A stretch of DNA of 25,205 nucleotides from CAYYWV01 sp964475385. GTDB taxonomy: Bacteria > Pseudomonadota > Alphaproteobacteria > JAAXGF01. The position numbers and the translations under genes were made by a program. Numbering within the stretch: the stretch's first letter is position 1; each line of letters opens with the position of its first letter. Below, piece after piece: positions 1 to 9,985 of the stretch. The notes under the pieces are model-generated. The model was given only the letters and a program-made list of their open reading frames with translations. It made no database searches and was not told the origin of the DNA. The stretch lies in contig CAYYWV010000031.1 in the NCBI GenBank assembly GCA_964475385.1, positions 1 through 25,205 of the forward strand. The letters are read 5' to 3'.

Positions 1-2
1 CC

Positions 3-1238
3 TTAAATCACCTGATCGAGCACCCGGATCGCGTGGTCGACCTCGGCCTCGGTGTTGTAGTGGACCATCGAGAGGCGGACCACGCCGCCGCGCTCGCGCA
101 GGCCCAGCGCGTCGATCGCCCGGGCGGCGTAGAAGTCGCCGGCCCCGATGCCGACCCCGCGCTTGCCCGCCTCGGCCGCGATCTCGCCCGCGTCGCGGCC
201 TTCGACGACGAAGGAGAAGGTCGGCACCCGGCGCGCGGGGTCGCCCGTCGGCCGCCCGATCACGCGGATGTCCTTGCGCGCGTCGAGAAAGTCCATGAAG
301 CGCGCCGCGAGCCGGCCTTCATGGGCCGCGAAAAGGTCGAAGCAGGCCGCGAAACGCCCGTGGGTATCGGCGTTCGCGCCCGGGAAGTGATGGGCGTGCA
401 CGGCGTCGAAGTAAGCGGCGATTCCTGACAGCGAGGCCCAGAACTCGTGGTTCGGCCCTCCGGGGTTGAGCTTGAGCGGCAGGTTCTCGTCGCCGATGAA
501 GTAGTGGTTCTGGGCCTGGGCGCGCAGAAGATGCTCGCGCTTGCCGTAGAGCATCGCGACGTGGGGTCCGTAGAGCTTGTAGAGGCTGCACAGGTAGAAA
601 TCGACATCCAGCGCGCGCACGTCCAGCGCCCGGTGGGGCGCATAGGCGACCGCATCGACGCAGGCGAGCGCGCCCGCGTCGTGGACCATGCGCACGAGCG
701 CGGCGACGTCGTGGATTCCGCCCGTGATGTTCGAGCAGTGGGTGAAGCAGACGAGCCGCGTGCGCTCGCCCAAAAGCCGCGCGAGCGCCTCCGGCTCGAG
801 CTCGGCGGTCTCGGGGTCGATTCGCCACTCGCGGATCACGACGCCGATCTCCTCGAGCCGCCGCCAGGCCCCGTTGTTGGCCTCGTGGTCGAGGTTGGTC
901 ACGATCACCTCGTCGCCGGGCTGGAACCAGGGCCGGATCGCGTGCGAGAGCACGTAGACGTTCATGGTCGTCGACGGTCCGATGACGATCTCGTCCGCAT
1001 CGGCGTTGATCATGGCGGCCATCAGGCGCTGGCTTTCGGCCATCTTCTCGGCGGCCCGCGCCGAGGCGGGAAAGGCGCCGCCCGGCTGGACCTGGGTCTC
1101 GGTCATGTAGGCGCGCACCCGGTCGATGACCTGGCGGGGAACCAGCGTGCCGCCCGCGTTCTCGAAGAACGCCCAGTCCCCGAGCCCAGGGAACTGGCCG
1201 CGCACGAAATCGACGTCAAGGCTGACCGGACCGCTCAT
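3..1238 (-). CDS. Cysteine desulfurase-like class V aminotransferase (VC1184/TIGR01976 type)
   Basis: A complete 411-residue PLP enzyme of fold type I. Seen: the PLP-binding Lys is K221 in SLYKLYGPH, H118 in LDHEAN fits the residue that stacks on the cofactor, and D194 in CVDAVAYAPH fits the Asp that contacts the pyridine nitrogen. The loop that carries the catalytic Cys in SufS-type desulfurases reads GAGDFYA (365-371) and has no Cys. The ending VRLSMVHYNTEAEV is typical of the VC1184 subfamily, whose substrate is unknown to me. The start is supported by a GGAGG about 10 bases upstream. It is the last gene of a likely operon: it begins 42 bases after the methyltransferase-like gene, which follows secA. 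The sequence does not support a true sulfur-transferring desulfurase; a lyase, epimerase or aminotransferase activity is equally possible. Family is confident, function is not. Confidence 0.88.
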   Translation of the reverse strand: MSGPVSLDVDFVRGQFPGLGDWAFFENAGGTLVPRQVIDRVRAYMTETQVQPGGAFPASARAAEKMAESQRLMAAMINADADEIVIGPSTTMNVYVLSHAIRPWFQPGDEVIVTNLDHEANNGAWRRLEEIGVVIREWRIDPETAELEPEALARLLGERTRLVCFTHCSNITGGIHDVAALVRMVHDAGALACVDAVAYAPHRALDVRALDVDFYLCSLYKLYGPHVAMLYGKREHLLRAQAQNHYFIGDENLPLKLNPGGPNHEFWASLSGIAAYFDAVHAHHFPGANADTHGRFAACFDLFAAHEGRLAARFMDFLDARKDIRVIGRPTGDPARRVPTFSFVVEGRDAGEIAAEAGKRGVGIGAGDFYAARAIDALGLRERGGVVRLSMVHYNTEAEVDHAIRVLDQVI

Positions 1239-1280
1239 AACACCGTTTCCTCCCGAAATGTCTTGCGCGCGCCCAGCGGC

Positions 1281-2423
1281 CTATCGGCCGTTCCGCCGGC
1301 GCGCGACGACGAAGCATTCGTTGTTGAACCACAGCCCGCCGTGGCGGGCAAGGACGGCGCGCGTGGCGTCGAGATAGCCGCCCGCGCTCATCGCCTGGGT
1401 GAGGCGGCGGTCCTCGATCTGGGCGACGTAGACGGCGGCGTTCCAGGCCGCGAGCAGGGTCGAGGCGCCGATCGCGTCGCCGATCTCGTCGGGGGCGAGC
1501 TGAAGATGGAAGCGGAACTCGGCGTCGGCCGGGTCGATGATATCGAAGTCGCGCGCCTCCGCGCCGAGATGGTCGCGAAGCGCCGCGATCAGAACCTTGC
1601 GCGGGGTGCGGAACGGGTCTTCATCGGGCCAGACGGCGCGGATGATCTCCATCCCCGGATCGCGGCCCGTGGACTGAATCGCGATCATGCGGCCGCCCGG
1701 CGCAAGCGCGCGGGCGAGCGGCGCGAGCACGCGTTCGACCTTGGTCTCGGCTGCGCTCCGCGCCCGGTAAGGCTGGGAGACGATGACGAGATCGTAATCG
1801 GGGACGGGCGCGCCCGCGCGCGGGATCACCGCATCGAGCACGAAGCGCTGGTCGGCGCGATAGAGCACCAGGACCGAGGGGCGCACGTACTGGGGGTTCC
1901 CGGTCCGCGGTCCCGGCGTCGTCCGCCAGCCTTCGCGGACGAAGCCGAGCTGGGCGTCGATCTGAATCGCGAACTCGTGCGCGGTGGCTCCGTCGAGCGC
2001 GACTTCGCGCCAGTTGAGCCGGGCGCGGGCCTCGGCCCGGTTGGGAACCAGCCGCGGCGCTTCGGTGTAGTAGAGGTTGGTGACCACGAACACCGTCTGC
2101 GGGTGTTCGTGCAGGCGGTCGGCGAACTTGGCGAGGCTGATGCGCACGTCCTCGCGGCTGATCTCCTTGGCGACCACGAGAAACGGCACCGTCGGCCAGC
2201 GATGGTGCATGTCGCGCAGCACCATCGACAGCACGGTCGCATCGCCCATGCCGGCGTCGAACAGGCGCATGGCGGGCGGCCGGGGCGCGATCAGGTCGAG
2301 CTCGCGCCCGATCCGGCTCGCCGTCACCTGCTTCTCGGAGCAGGTGTTGACGAACAGAAGGTACTTTTCGCGGTTGTCGAAGAAACGGAAGGGCCGGCCG
2401 GGCGCGACGGGGGGCTTGGTCAT
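1281..2423 (-). CDS. Rossmann-fold methyltransferase-like protein of unknown function
   Basis: A 380-residue protein. I do not recognise a named function. An N-terminal segment FRFFDNREKYLLFVNTCSEK (about 10-30) is followed by a methyltransferase motif I-like stretch LFDAGMGDATVL, where Asp and Gly residues match the SAM-binding loop pattern only loosely. Further on, DYDLVIVSQPYRAR and LARALAPGGRMIAIQS resemble post-motif strands IV and V of class I SAM-dependent methyltransferases. A region of about 100 residues between these parts looks like an insertion. The ATG at 2423 was chosen because GAGGCGGAAG lies directly upstream and the family-like sequence begins there; an in-frame start at 2498 would overlap secA. 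It begins 26 bases after the secA stop and precedes the PLP enzyme by 42 bases, so the three are probably cotranscribed. A degenerate, non-catalytic fold is possible. Confidence 0.72.
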   Translation of the reverse strand: MTKPPVAPGRPFRFFDNREKYLLFVNTCSEKQVTASRIGRELDLIAPRPPAMRLFDAGMGDATVLSMVLRDMHHRWPTVPFLVVAKEISREDVRISLAKFADRLHEHPQTVFVVTNLYYTEAPRLVPNRAEARARLNWREVALDGATAHEFAIQIDAQLGFVREGWRTTPGPRTGNPQYVRPSVLVLYRADQRFVLDAVIPRAGAPVPDYDLVIVSQPYRARSAAETKVERVLAPLARALAPGGRMIAIQSTGRDPGMEIIRAVWPDEDPFRTPRKVLIAALRDHLGAEARDFDIIDPADAEFRFHLQLAPDEIGDAIGASTLLAAWNAAVYVAQIEDRRLTQAMSAGGYLDATRAVLARHGGLWFNNECFVVARRRNGR

Positions 2424-2449
2424 CTTCCGCCTCGCCCGCGGCCCCGCGG

Positions 2450-5176
<2,727 letters not shown>

Positions 5177-5194
5177 AATGGTTGGGTTACCTTT

Positions 5195-5224
5195 CAGACA
5201 CACGTATCGGCGGGGCTGTATACA
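5195..5224 (+). promoter_or_regulatory. Possible promoter for argJ
   Basis: CAGACA (5195-5200, four of six consensus bases) is followed after 18 bases by TATACA (5219-5224). It is the best plus-strand candidate in the secA-argJ gap and would give a leader of about 105 bases. Its -10 box is part of the palindrome. The call is weak. Confidence 0.3.
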
Positions 5225-5230
5225 GTCCCG
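5211..5230. promoter_or_regulatory. 20-bp near-perfect palindrome, candidate operator
   Basis: The arms CGGGGCTGTA and TACAGTCCCG are inverted repeats with one mismatched pair and no spacer; the core CTGTATACAG is perfect. With no loop it looks more like a site for a dimeric DNA-binding protein than an RNA hairpin. It lies just downstream of the predicted secA start point and overlaps the possible argJ -10 box. Confidence 0.5.
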
Positions 5231-5238
5231 ACGAATGA

Positions 5239-5267
5239 GAGATAAGCAACAGCGCGGGTGCTGTCAA
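5239..5267 (-). promoter_or_regulatory. Predicted sigma70-type promoter for secA
   Basis: On the minus strand a perfect -35 hexamer TTGACA (5262-5267) stands 17 bases before TATCTC (5239-5244). The predicted transcript would start near 5232 and give a leader of about 55 bases. Spacing is ideal, the -35 is perfect and the -10 is weak (three of six consensus bases). Confidence 0.6.
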
Positions 5268-5335
5268 CGACGGCCCGGGGGCAGGCCGCCCGTCCGGCGC
5301 TTGTCGTCGGGGCCGGGCGCGGGCGCGTTGGGCCG

Positions 5336-6574
5336 GTGAGCGCCCTTTCTCCGCTGGCGCCGCCCGGTTTTCCTACGATGCCGGCCGTCGCCGGGGTCGC
5401 GCTCGCCGCCGGGGCCGCCGGCGTCCGCTATGCCGGGCGCGACGACGTGATGCTCGCCCTGCTCGCGCCGGGAACCGCGGCGGCCGGGGTCTTCACCCGC
5501 TCCAAGACCGCCGCCGCGCCGGTCGCGTGGTGCCGCCGGGCGCTCGCGCAAGGGGGCGGGTCGGCGCGCGCGGTGGTGGTGAACGCGGGCAACGCCAACG
5601 CTTTTACGGGGCGCGCCGGCGACGAGGCGGCGCGGCGCACGGCCGAGGCGGCCGCGCGCCTTGCAGGCGCGCGCGCGGAGGAGGTGTTCATAGCTTCGAC
5701 CGGGGTGATCGGCGAGCCGCTCGATGATGCGCGCATCCGCGCCGCGCTCGGGCCCTTGCGCGAGCGCGCATCGCCCGATGGCTGGGAGGCCGCGGCGCGG
5801 GCGATCATGACCACCGACACCTTTCCCAAGGGCGCGGCCCGGACCGCCGAGATCGACGGGGAGACCGTCACGCTCGCCGGCATCGCCAAGGGCTCGGGCA
5901 TGATCGCGCCCGATATGGCGACCATGCTCGCCTTCGTCTTCACCGATGCGGCGATCCCGGCGGCCGCGCTTCAGCCCATGCTGGTCCGGGCGAACGCGCA
6001 GAGCTTCAACTGCATCACGGTCGACGGCGATACCTCGACCTCGGACACGCTGATGCTGTTCGCGACCGGCCGGGGGCCGCGCCACGGTCCGGTCGAAGAC
6101 CCGCGCGACCGCCGGCTCGCGGGTTTCCGGCGGGCGCTCGAAGAGCTGCTCGTCGATCTCGCCTGTCAGGTGGTGCGCGACGGCGAAGGGGCGCAGAAGT
6201 TCGTCACCGTCACCGTGACCGGGGCGGCGAGCCCGGCGGCGGCGCGGCGGATCGCGCTCGCGATCGCGAACTCGCCGCTGGTCAAGACCGCGATCGCCGG
6301 CTCCGACCCCAACTGGGGGCGGATCGTCATGGCCGTCGGCAAGGCGGGCGAGCGCGCCGACCGCGACCGGCTGATGATCCGCATCGGCGGCGTCACGGTG
6401 GCCGAGAACGGCGCGGTCCATCCCGCCTATTGCGAGGAAGACGCGGCCCGCCACATGCGCGGCCGCGAGATCGACATCGCCGTCGACGTCGGCGTGGGCC
6501 GGGGCCGGGCGCGGGTGTGGACCTGCGACCTCACCCACGGCTACATCGACATCAACGCCGACTACCGGTCGTGA
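5336..6574 (+). CDS. argJ: Bifunctional ornithine acetyltransferase / N-acetylglutamate synthase ArgJ
   Basis: ArgJ moves the acetyl group from N-acetylornithine to glutamate and, in bifunctional forms, also makes N-acetylglutamate from acetyl-CoA, closing the cyclic arginine pathway. Seen: the autoproteolysis site KGSGMIAPDMATMLAF, in which T196 would become the N-terminal nucleophile of the beta chain, VVNAGNANAFTG in the alpha chain, and the C-terminal AGSDPNWGRI and GYIDINADYRS signatures. The GTG at 5336 (412 residues) was chosen because SPLAPPGFP matches the usual ArgJ N-terminus; there is no clear ribosome-binding site. An ATG at 5378 would remove conserved sequence, and an upstream in-frame start at 5258 would add an atypical Gly/Arg-rich extension. 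The Nudix gene follows after 10 bases. Sequence alone does not show whether the acetyl-CoA-dependent activity is kept. Confidence 0.96.
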   Translation: MSALSPLAPPGFPTMPAVAGVALAAGAAGVRYAGRDDVMLALLAPGTAAAGVFTRSKTAAAPVAWCRRALAQGGGSARAVVVNAGNANAFTGRAGDEAARRTAEAAARLAGARAEEVFIASTGVIGEPLDDARIRAALGPLRERASPDGWEAAARAIMTTDTFPKGAARTAEIDGETVTLAGIAKGSGMIAPDMATMLAFVFTDAAIPAAALQPMLVRANAQSFNCITVDGDTSTSDTLMLFATGRGPRHGPVEDPRDRRLAGFRRALEELLVDLACQVVRDGEGAQKFVTVTVTGAASPAAARRIALAIANSPLVKTAIAGSDPNWGRIVMAVGKAGERADRDRLMIRIGGVTVAENGAVHPAYCEEDAARHMRGREIDIAVDVGVGRGRARVWTCDLTHGYIDINADYRS

Positions 6575-6584
6575 GTCGCCGGCC

Positions 6585-7016
6585 GTGAGCGCCTCCGCCA
6601 CTAAGCCCCGCGCGGCCCGGCCGATCGTGCTCGTCGCGGCGGTCGCGCTGATCGACGCCGACGGCCGCGTGCTGCTCGCCCGGCGGCCCGAAGGCAAGGC
6701 GATGGCCGGGCTGTGGGAGTTCCCGGGCGGCAAGGTCGAGCCCGGCGAAACGCCCGAGGCGGCGCTGATCCGCGAGCTCGACGAGGAGCTCGGCATCGAC
6801 GTCTCGGCCAACTGCCTCGCGCCCTTCACCTTCGCCTCGCACGGTTACGAGGACTTCCACCTCCTCATGCCGCTCTATGTGTGCCGGGTCTGGTCGGGCA
6901 GGCTTGCGCCGCGCGAAGGCCAGCAGACCGCTTGGGTCCGGCCCGAGCGCCTCGCCGATTACCCGATGCCGCCTGCGGATACGCCGCTTGTCGCCATGCT
7001 CCGCGACCTGCTGTAG
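6585..7016 (+). CDS. mutT: MutT-type Nudix hydrolase
   Basis: A 143-residue Nudix protein, probably an 8-oxo-dGTP diphosphatase that clears oxidised guanine nucleotides. Seen: an intact Nudix box running from G49 to I71 (G-x5-E-x7-REL-x-EE-x-GI), preceded by AGLWEFPGG and followed by FASHGYEDFHLLMPLYVCRVW, which resembles the specificity region of E. coli MutT. It begins with GTG 10 bases after the argJ stop and is probably cotranscribed. In many alphaproteobacteria argJ and mutT are neighbours. It converges on the NDUFAF5-like gene with only five bases between stops. Other Nudix substrates cannot be excluded. Confidence 0.9.
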   Translation: MSASATKPRAARPIVLVAAVALIDADGRVLLARRPEGKAMAGLWEFPGGKVEPGETPEAALIRELDEELGIDVSANCLAPFTFASHGYEDFHLLMPLYVCRVWSGRLAPREGQQTAWVRPERLADYPMPPADTPLVAMLRDLL

Positions 7017-7029
7017 GCGGTTTACCGCC
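7016..7029. terminator. Small hairpin between convergent mutT and NDUFAF5-like genes
   Basis: GGCGG-TTTA-CCGCC forms a five-pair stem with a four-base loop exactly between the two facing stop codons. There is no T run on either strand, so a role in bidirectional termination is only suggested. Confidence 0.25.
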
Positions 7030-7927
7030 GGCCCTCTGGCTTGTCGGACGGGTCCGCCGCGCCCAGCGCCTCGGCGAGGCGCGCGGCCGCGCTGCCGGGC
7101 CGGAGCGGCCGCGGCTGGCTCGGGTGCGGCGCCCAACCGGTGAGGTAGACGATCTCGAAGGTCGCGGGCACCCGCCCGTCTGCGTCCGCGAAACGCTCGG
7201 CGTAGATCGCGGCGGCGCGGGCGAGCGTTTCGCGCCGCGACGGCGTCCGCCGGCGCTCGGCGAGGGCGTTGCTTTCGCCCATGCCGCGGAGGTCGCGCAT
7301 GAGCGCGAGCGCGTCCGGGTAGCTCACCGCGATCCGGTCGCGGTCGGCCATGGGCAGCGCGAAGCCCGCCCGTTGCAACAGCGCGCCGGCGTCGCGCACG
7401 TCGACGAAGGGCGAGATGCGCGGGCTCATGCCGCCTTCGACCGCGATCTCGGCGGCGGCGAGCGATTCGCGCAGCTCCTGAAGGGTGCCGGCGCCGAACA
7501 GGGCGGCGAGGAACAGCCCGTCCGCCCGCAGGCTCCGGCGGATCTGGACCAGGGCGCCCGGCAGGTCGTTGGTCCAGTGCAGGCTCAACAGGCTGAGGGC
7601 GAGATCGAAGGCGCCGTCGGCGAAGGGCAGCGCTTCTTCGTCGGCGACGACGCGAAGCCCGCTTGCGCGGCGAATCATGGCGAACGAGGGATCGGCCTGG
7701 ACCAGCCGCGCGATCCCGAAACGTCCGCCGAGCGCCTCGGCAAGCAGCCCCGTGCGCGCCCCGAGATCGAGCGCGAGCGGGAACCTGCGGCGCACGTCGC
7801 CGAGCCGCTCGACGAGCCGCGCCGCGACCTCGCGGAACAGGAAGTCGTGGGCGGCGAAGCCGGCGGCGGCGCGGTCGCGCCTCAGACGCAGAGCGGCGCG
7901 GTCGAAGACGGTTACGGGATCGGCCAT
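7022..7927 (-). CDS. NDUFAF5-like SAM-dependent enzyme (complex I assembly; arginine hydroxylase homologue)
   Basis: A 301-residue class I SAM-dependent methyltransferase-fold protein. It matches human NDUFAF5 motif by motif: VFDR near the N-terminus, FPLALDLG (49-56), ADEEALPF (95-102), SLLSLHWTNDLPGAL (112-126), GGMSPRISPF (165-174), GMGESNA (215-221) and a GWAPHPSQPRP/GSA ending. NDUFAF5 hydroxylates an arginine of the NDUFS7 subunit during complex I assembly, so the likely bacterial target is NuoB; this is inferred. Motif I reads DLGARTG rather than the usual DLGCGxG. The BioC annotation often given to such proteins is less likely. The gene is divergent from comF, with 78 bases between starts. 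Confidence 0.88.
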   Translation of the reverse strand: MADPVTVFDRAALRLRRDRAAAGFAAHDFLFREVAARLVERLGDVRRRFPLALDLGARTGLLAEALGGRFGIARLVQADPSFAMIRRASGLRVVADEEALPFADGAFDLALSLLSLHWTNDLPGALVQIRRSLRADGLFLAALFGAGTLQELRESLAAAEIAVEGGMSPRISPFVDVRDAGALLQRAGFALPMADRDRIAVSYPDALALMRDLRGMGESNALAERRRTPSRRETLARAAAIYAERFADADGRVPATFEIVYLTGWAPHPSQPRPLRPGSAAARLAEALGAADPSDKPEGRR

Positions 7928-8005
7928 GCCCCACTATGCCCCGCCCGGTCTGCGCGCGGAAGGGGAAGGCTTGAGCCGAACGCGGGCGCGCGGCCATACT
8001 GGGCC

Positions 8006-8776
8006 ATGCTCGAGCAAGTGTCCGCAAGGGGAAGGGGCGCGGCGCTCGCGCGAAGGCTCGCGGCGGGCGCGCTCGATGCGCTTCTGCCCCCGCGCTGCCT
8101 CGCCTGCGCGGCGCCGGTCGACGCGCCCCACAGGCTTTGCGGGCGCTGCTGGGCGGAGGCCGACTTCATCGTTCCGCCGTTGTGCGCGGTTTGCGGCCTG
8201 CCCTTCGATATCGACCCGGGCGAGGAGGCGCTGTGCGGGTCTTGCGCGGCGCTCCGGCCCGACTTCGACCGGGCGCGGGCGGCGCTCCGCTACGGGGGCG
8301 TGGCGCGGACCCTGGCGCTGAGGTTCAAGCACGCCGACCGCACCGACCTTGCGCCGGCGCTTTCCCGCTGGATGGTCGGGGCCGGCCGCGCGCTTTTGAC
8401 CGAGGCCGACGTGATCGCGCCGGTGCCGCTCCACCGGCTGCGATTGTTCGCGCGGCGCTACAACCAGGCGGCGGTCCTGGCGGCGGCGGTCGCGCGGCTC
8501 TCGGAGCGGCCGTTCGCGCCCGACCTTTTGCGCCGCACCCGCCGCACCCCCAGCCAGGCCGGACTGTCGCGCAGCGCGCGGATCAGGAACCAGCGGGGCG
8601 CGTTCGCCGTCCGCTCCCGCTACGCCGGGCGCATTCGGGGCGCGCGCGTGGTTCTGATCGACGACGTGATGACCACCGGGGCGACCGCCGGGGCCTGCGC
8701 GCGGGCGCTCAGGCGGGCGGGGGCGGCGCGCATCGACGTGCTCACGCTCGCCCGGGTGGTCGCGGGCGCGGGATGA
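8006..8776 (+). CDS. comF: ComF family phosphoribosyltransferase-like protein
   Basis: A 256-residue ComF/GntX-type protein. Seen: an N-terminal zinc-ribbon-like part with paired cysteines (CLAC 31-34, CGRC 45-48, CAVC 60-63, CGSC 77-80), the central APVPLHRLRLFARRYNQA segment, and a C-terminal phosphoribosyltransferase PRPP loop VVLIDDVMTTGATA (215-228). In naturally competent bacteria ComF helps bring incoming single-stranded DNA into the cytoplasm; in most alphaproteobacteria its role is unproven. The ATG at 8006 gives the usual length. The following glutaredoxin gene starts 91 bases downstream, so cotranscription is uncertain. Confidence 0.93.
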   Translation: MLEQVSARGRGAALARRLAAGALDALLPPRCLACAAPVDAPHRLCGRCWAEADFIVPPLCAVCGLPFDIDPGEEALCGSCAALRPDFDRARAALRYGGVARTLALRFKHADRTDLAPALSRWMVGAGRALLTEADVIAPVPLHRLRLFARRYNQAAVLAAAVARLSERPFAPDLLRRTRRTPSQAGLSRSARIRNQRGAFAVRSRYAGRIRGARVVLIDDVMTTGATAGACARALRRAGAARIDVLTLARVVAGAG

Positions 8777-8793
8777 ACTATTATTTCTTCCGA

Positions 8794-8851
8794 TTTTCCG
8801 TCCCGGCGGCTCGGTTCGCCGACCAATCGGGAGACCAGAGACCGGGAAAAA
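8794..8851 (+). repeat. Inverted repeats in the glutaredoxin leader
   Basis: TCCCGG (8801-8806) pairs with CCGGGA (8842-8847). Next to them TTTT (8794-8797) can pair with AAAA (8848-8851) across a CCG bulge. Inside, CGGCG (8804-8808) and CGCCG (8817-8821) offer a competing shorter hairpin. The element occupies most of the 91-base comF-grxC gap, which is visibly more AT-rich than its surroundings. Confidence 0.3.
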
Positions 8852-8867
8852 CCGACGAGGTTCCGCC

Positions 8868-9128
8868 GTGGCCAAGATCGAGATATATTCAACCTTGTTC
8901 TGCCCTTTTTGCGCGGCCGCGAAGCGGCTTTTGACGCGGAAAGGGGTGGCGTTCGTCGAGCACGACGTCACGTTCCGGCCCGAGCTGCGCCGGGCGATGG
9001 CCGAGCGCGCCGGCGGCGACCGCAAAGTGCCGCAGATCTTCGTCGACGGCGTGCATGTCGGGAACTGCGACCGGCTTTACGCCCTCGACGCCGAGGGCCG
9101 GCTTGACGCGATTTTGGGGAGGGGCTGA
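8868..9128 (+). CDS. grxC: Glutaredoxin 3 (GrxC type)
   Basis: An 86-residue dithiol glutaredoxin that reduces disulfides and glutathionylated proteins with glutathione. Seen: active site CPFC (C12, C15), KVPQIFV with the cis-proline of the thioredoxin fold, and HVGNCDRLYAL at the glutathione-binding end, where the usual GG(C/S)DDL motif reads GNCDRL. It starts with GTG, supported by an AGG-rich stretch about seven bases upstream. Its TGA stop shares one base with the ATG of the Nit-type amidase gene, so the two are translationally coupled. This pairing suits the amidase's role in repairing deaminated glutathione. Confidence 0.95.
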   Translation: MAKIEIYSTLFCPFCAAAKRLLTRKGVAFVEHDVTFRPELRRAMAERAGGDRKVPQIFVDGVHVGNCDRLYALDAEGRLDAILGRG

Positions 9129-9985
9129 TGACGGATCGTTTCACGGCCGCCTGCGTGCAGGTCACCGCGGGCGAAGACATGGAGGCCAACATCCGCGCCG
9201 CCTCCGATCTCGCGCGCCGGGCGCGCGACGCGGGCGCGGACTTCATCGCGCTGCCCGAGAACGTCGCGCTCATGTCGCCCGACCCGAAGACGGTGCGCGC
9301 CCACGCCCTGCCTCGCGACGAGAACCCGGCGGTCGCCGCCTTTTCCGCGCTCGCGCGCGAGACCGGGGCCTGGCTGCTCGCGGGATCGCTGCCGGTGCGC
9401 TCGCCCGACGGCCGGGTCGCCAACTGCTCGGTCCTTTACGACCCCGAAGGGGCCGTGGTCGCGAGCTACGACAAGATCCACATGTTCGACGTCGACCTGC
9501 CGAGCGGCGAAAGCTATCGCGAATCGCGGACCTTCCAACCCGGCGAGGAGGCGGTGCTCGCGGCGCTTCCCTGGGGCGTGGTCGGGCTTACGGTCTGCTA
9601 CGATCTGCGCTTTCCGCATCTCTACCGGGCGCTCGCCCAGGCGGGGGCCGACTTTCTCACCATTCCGGCCGCCTTCACCAAGGTGACCGGCGAGGCGCAC
9701 TGGCACGTCCTTCAGCGCGCCCGGGCGATCGAGAACGGCTGCTTCGTGATCGCGCCCTGCCAGTGCGGGCTGCATTACGGCGACCGGCGGACCTTCGGGC
9801 ATTCGCTGATCATCGACCCCTGGGGCGTGGTGCTCGCCGACGGCGGCGAGGAGCCGGGGTTCGTGACCGCCGAGATCGACCCCGCCCGCATCGCCGAGGT
9901 CCGGGCCATGATCCCGAGCCTCAGACACGACCGGCCGTTCAAGACGCCGACGGGTCCGCAACCGCGCATATCCGCTGTATCTTAG
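9128..9985 (+). CDS. Carbon-nitrogen hydrolase, Nit1/Nit2 type (probable deaminated glutathione amidase)
   Basis: A 285-residue nitrilase-superfamily amidase. Seen: the catalytic triad E44 (LPENVALMS), K116 (YDKIHMFDVD) and C157 (LTVCYDLRFP), plus ESYRES and GHSLIIDPWG typical of the Nit branch. Nit1 homologues hydrolyse deaminated glutathione, a side product of transaminases; close relatives act on other omega-amides. Adjacency to a glutaredoxin gene supports the glutathione-repair reading. The last 47 bases overlap, on the opposite strand, the end of the following methyltransferase gene. In other alphaproteobacteria the DUF1178 gene commonly follows directly; here the methyltransferase gene intervenes. 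Confidence 0.93.
   Translation: MTDRFTAACVQVTAGEDMEANIRAASDLARRARDAGADFIALPENVALMSPDPKTVRAHALPRDENPAVAAFSALARETGAWLLAGSLPVRSPDGRVANCSVLYDPEGAVVASYDKIHMFDVDLPSGESYRESRTFQPGEEAVLAALPWGVVGLTVCYDLRFPHLYRALAQAGADFLTIPAAFTKVTGEAHWHVLQRARAIENGCFVIAPCQCGLHYGDRRTFGHSLIIDPWGVVLADGGEEPGFVTAEIDPARIAEVRAMIPSLRHDRPFKTPTGPQPRISAVS

Noticed and set aside
7022..7927. Naming the NDUFAF5-like gene bioC
   Set aside because: The motifs SLHWTNDLP, GGMSPRISPF and GMGESN match NDUFAF5 specifically, and no biotin gene is nearby.
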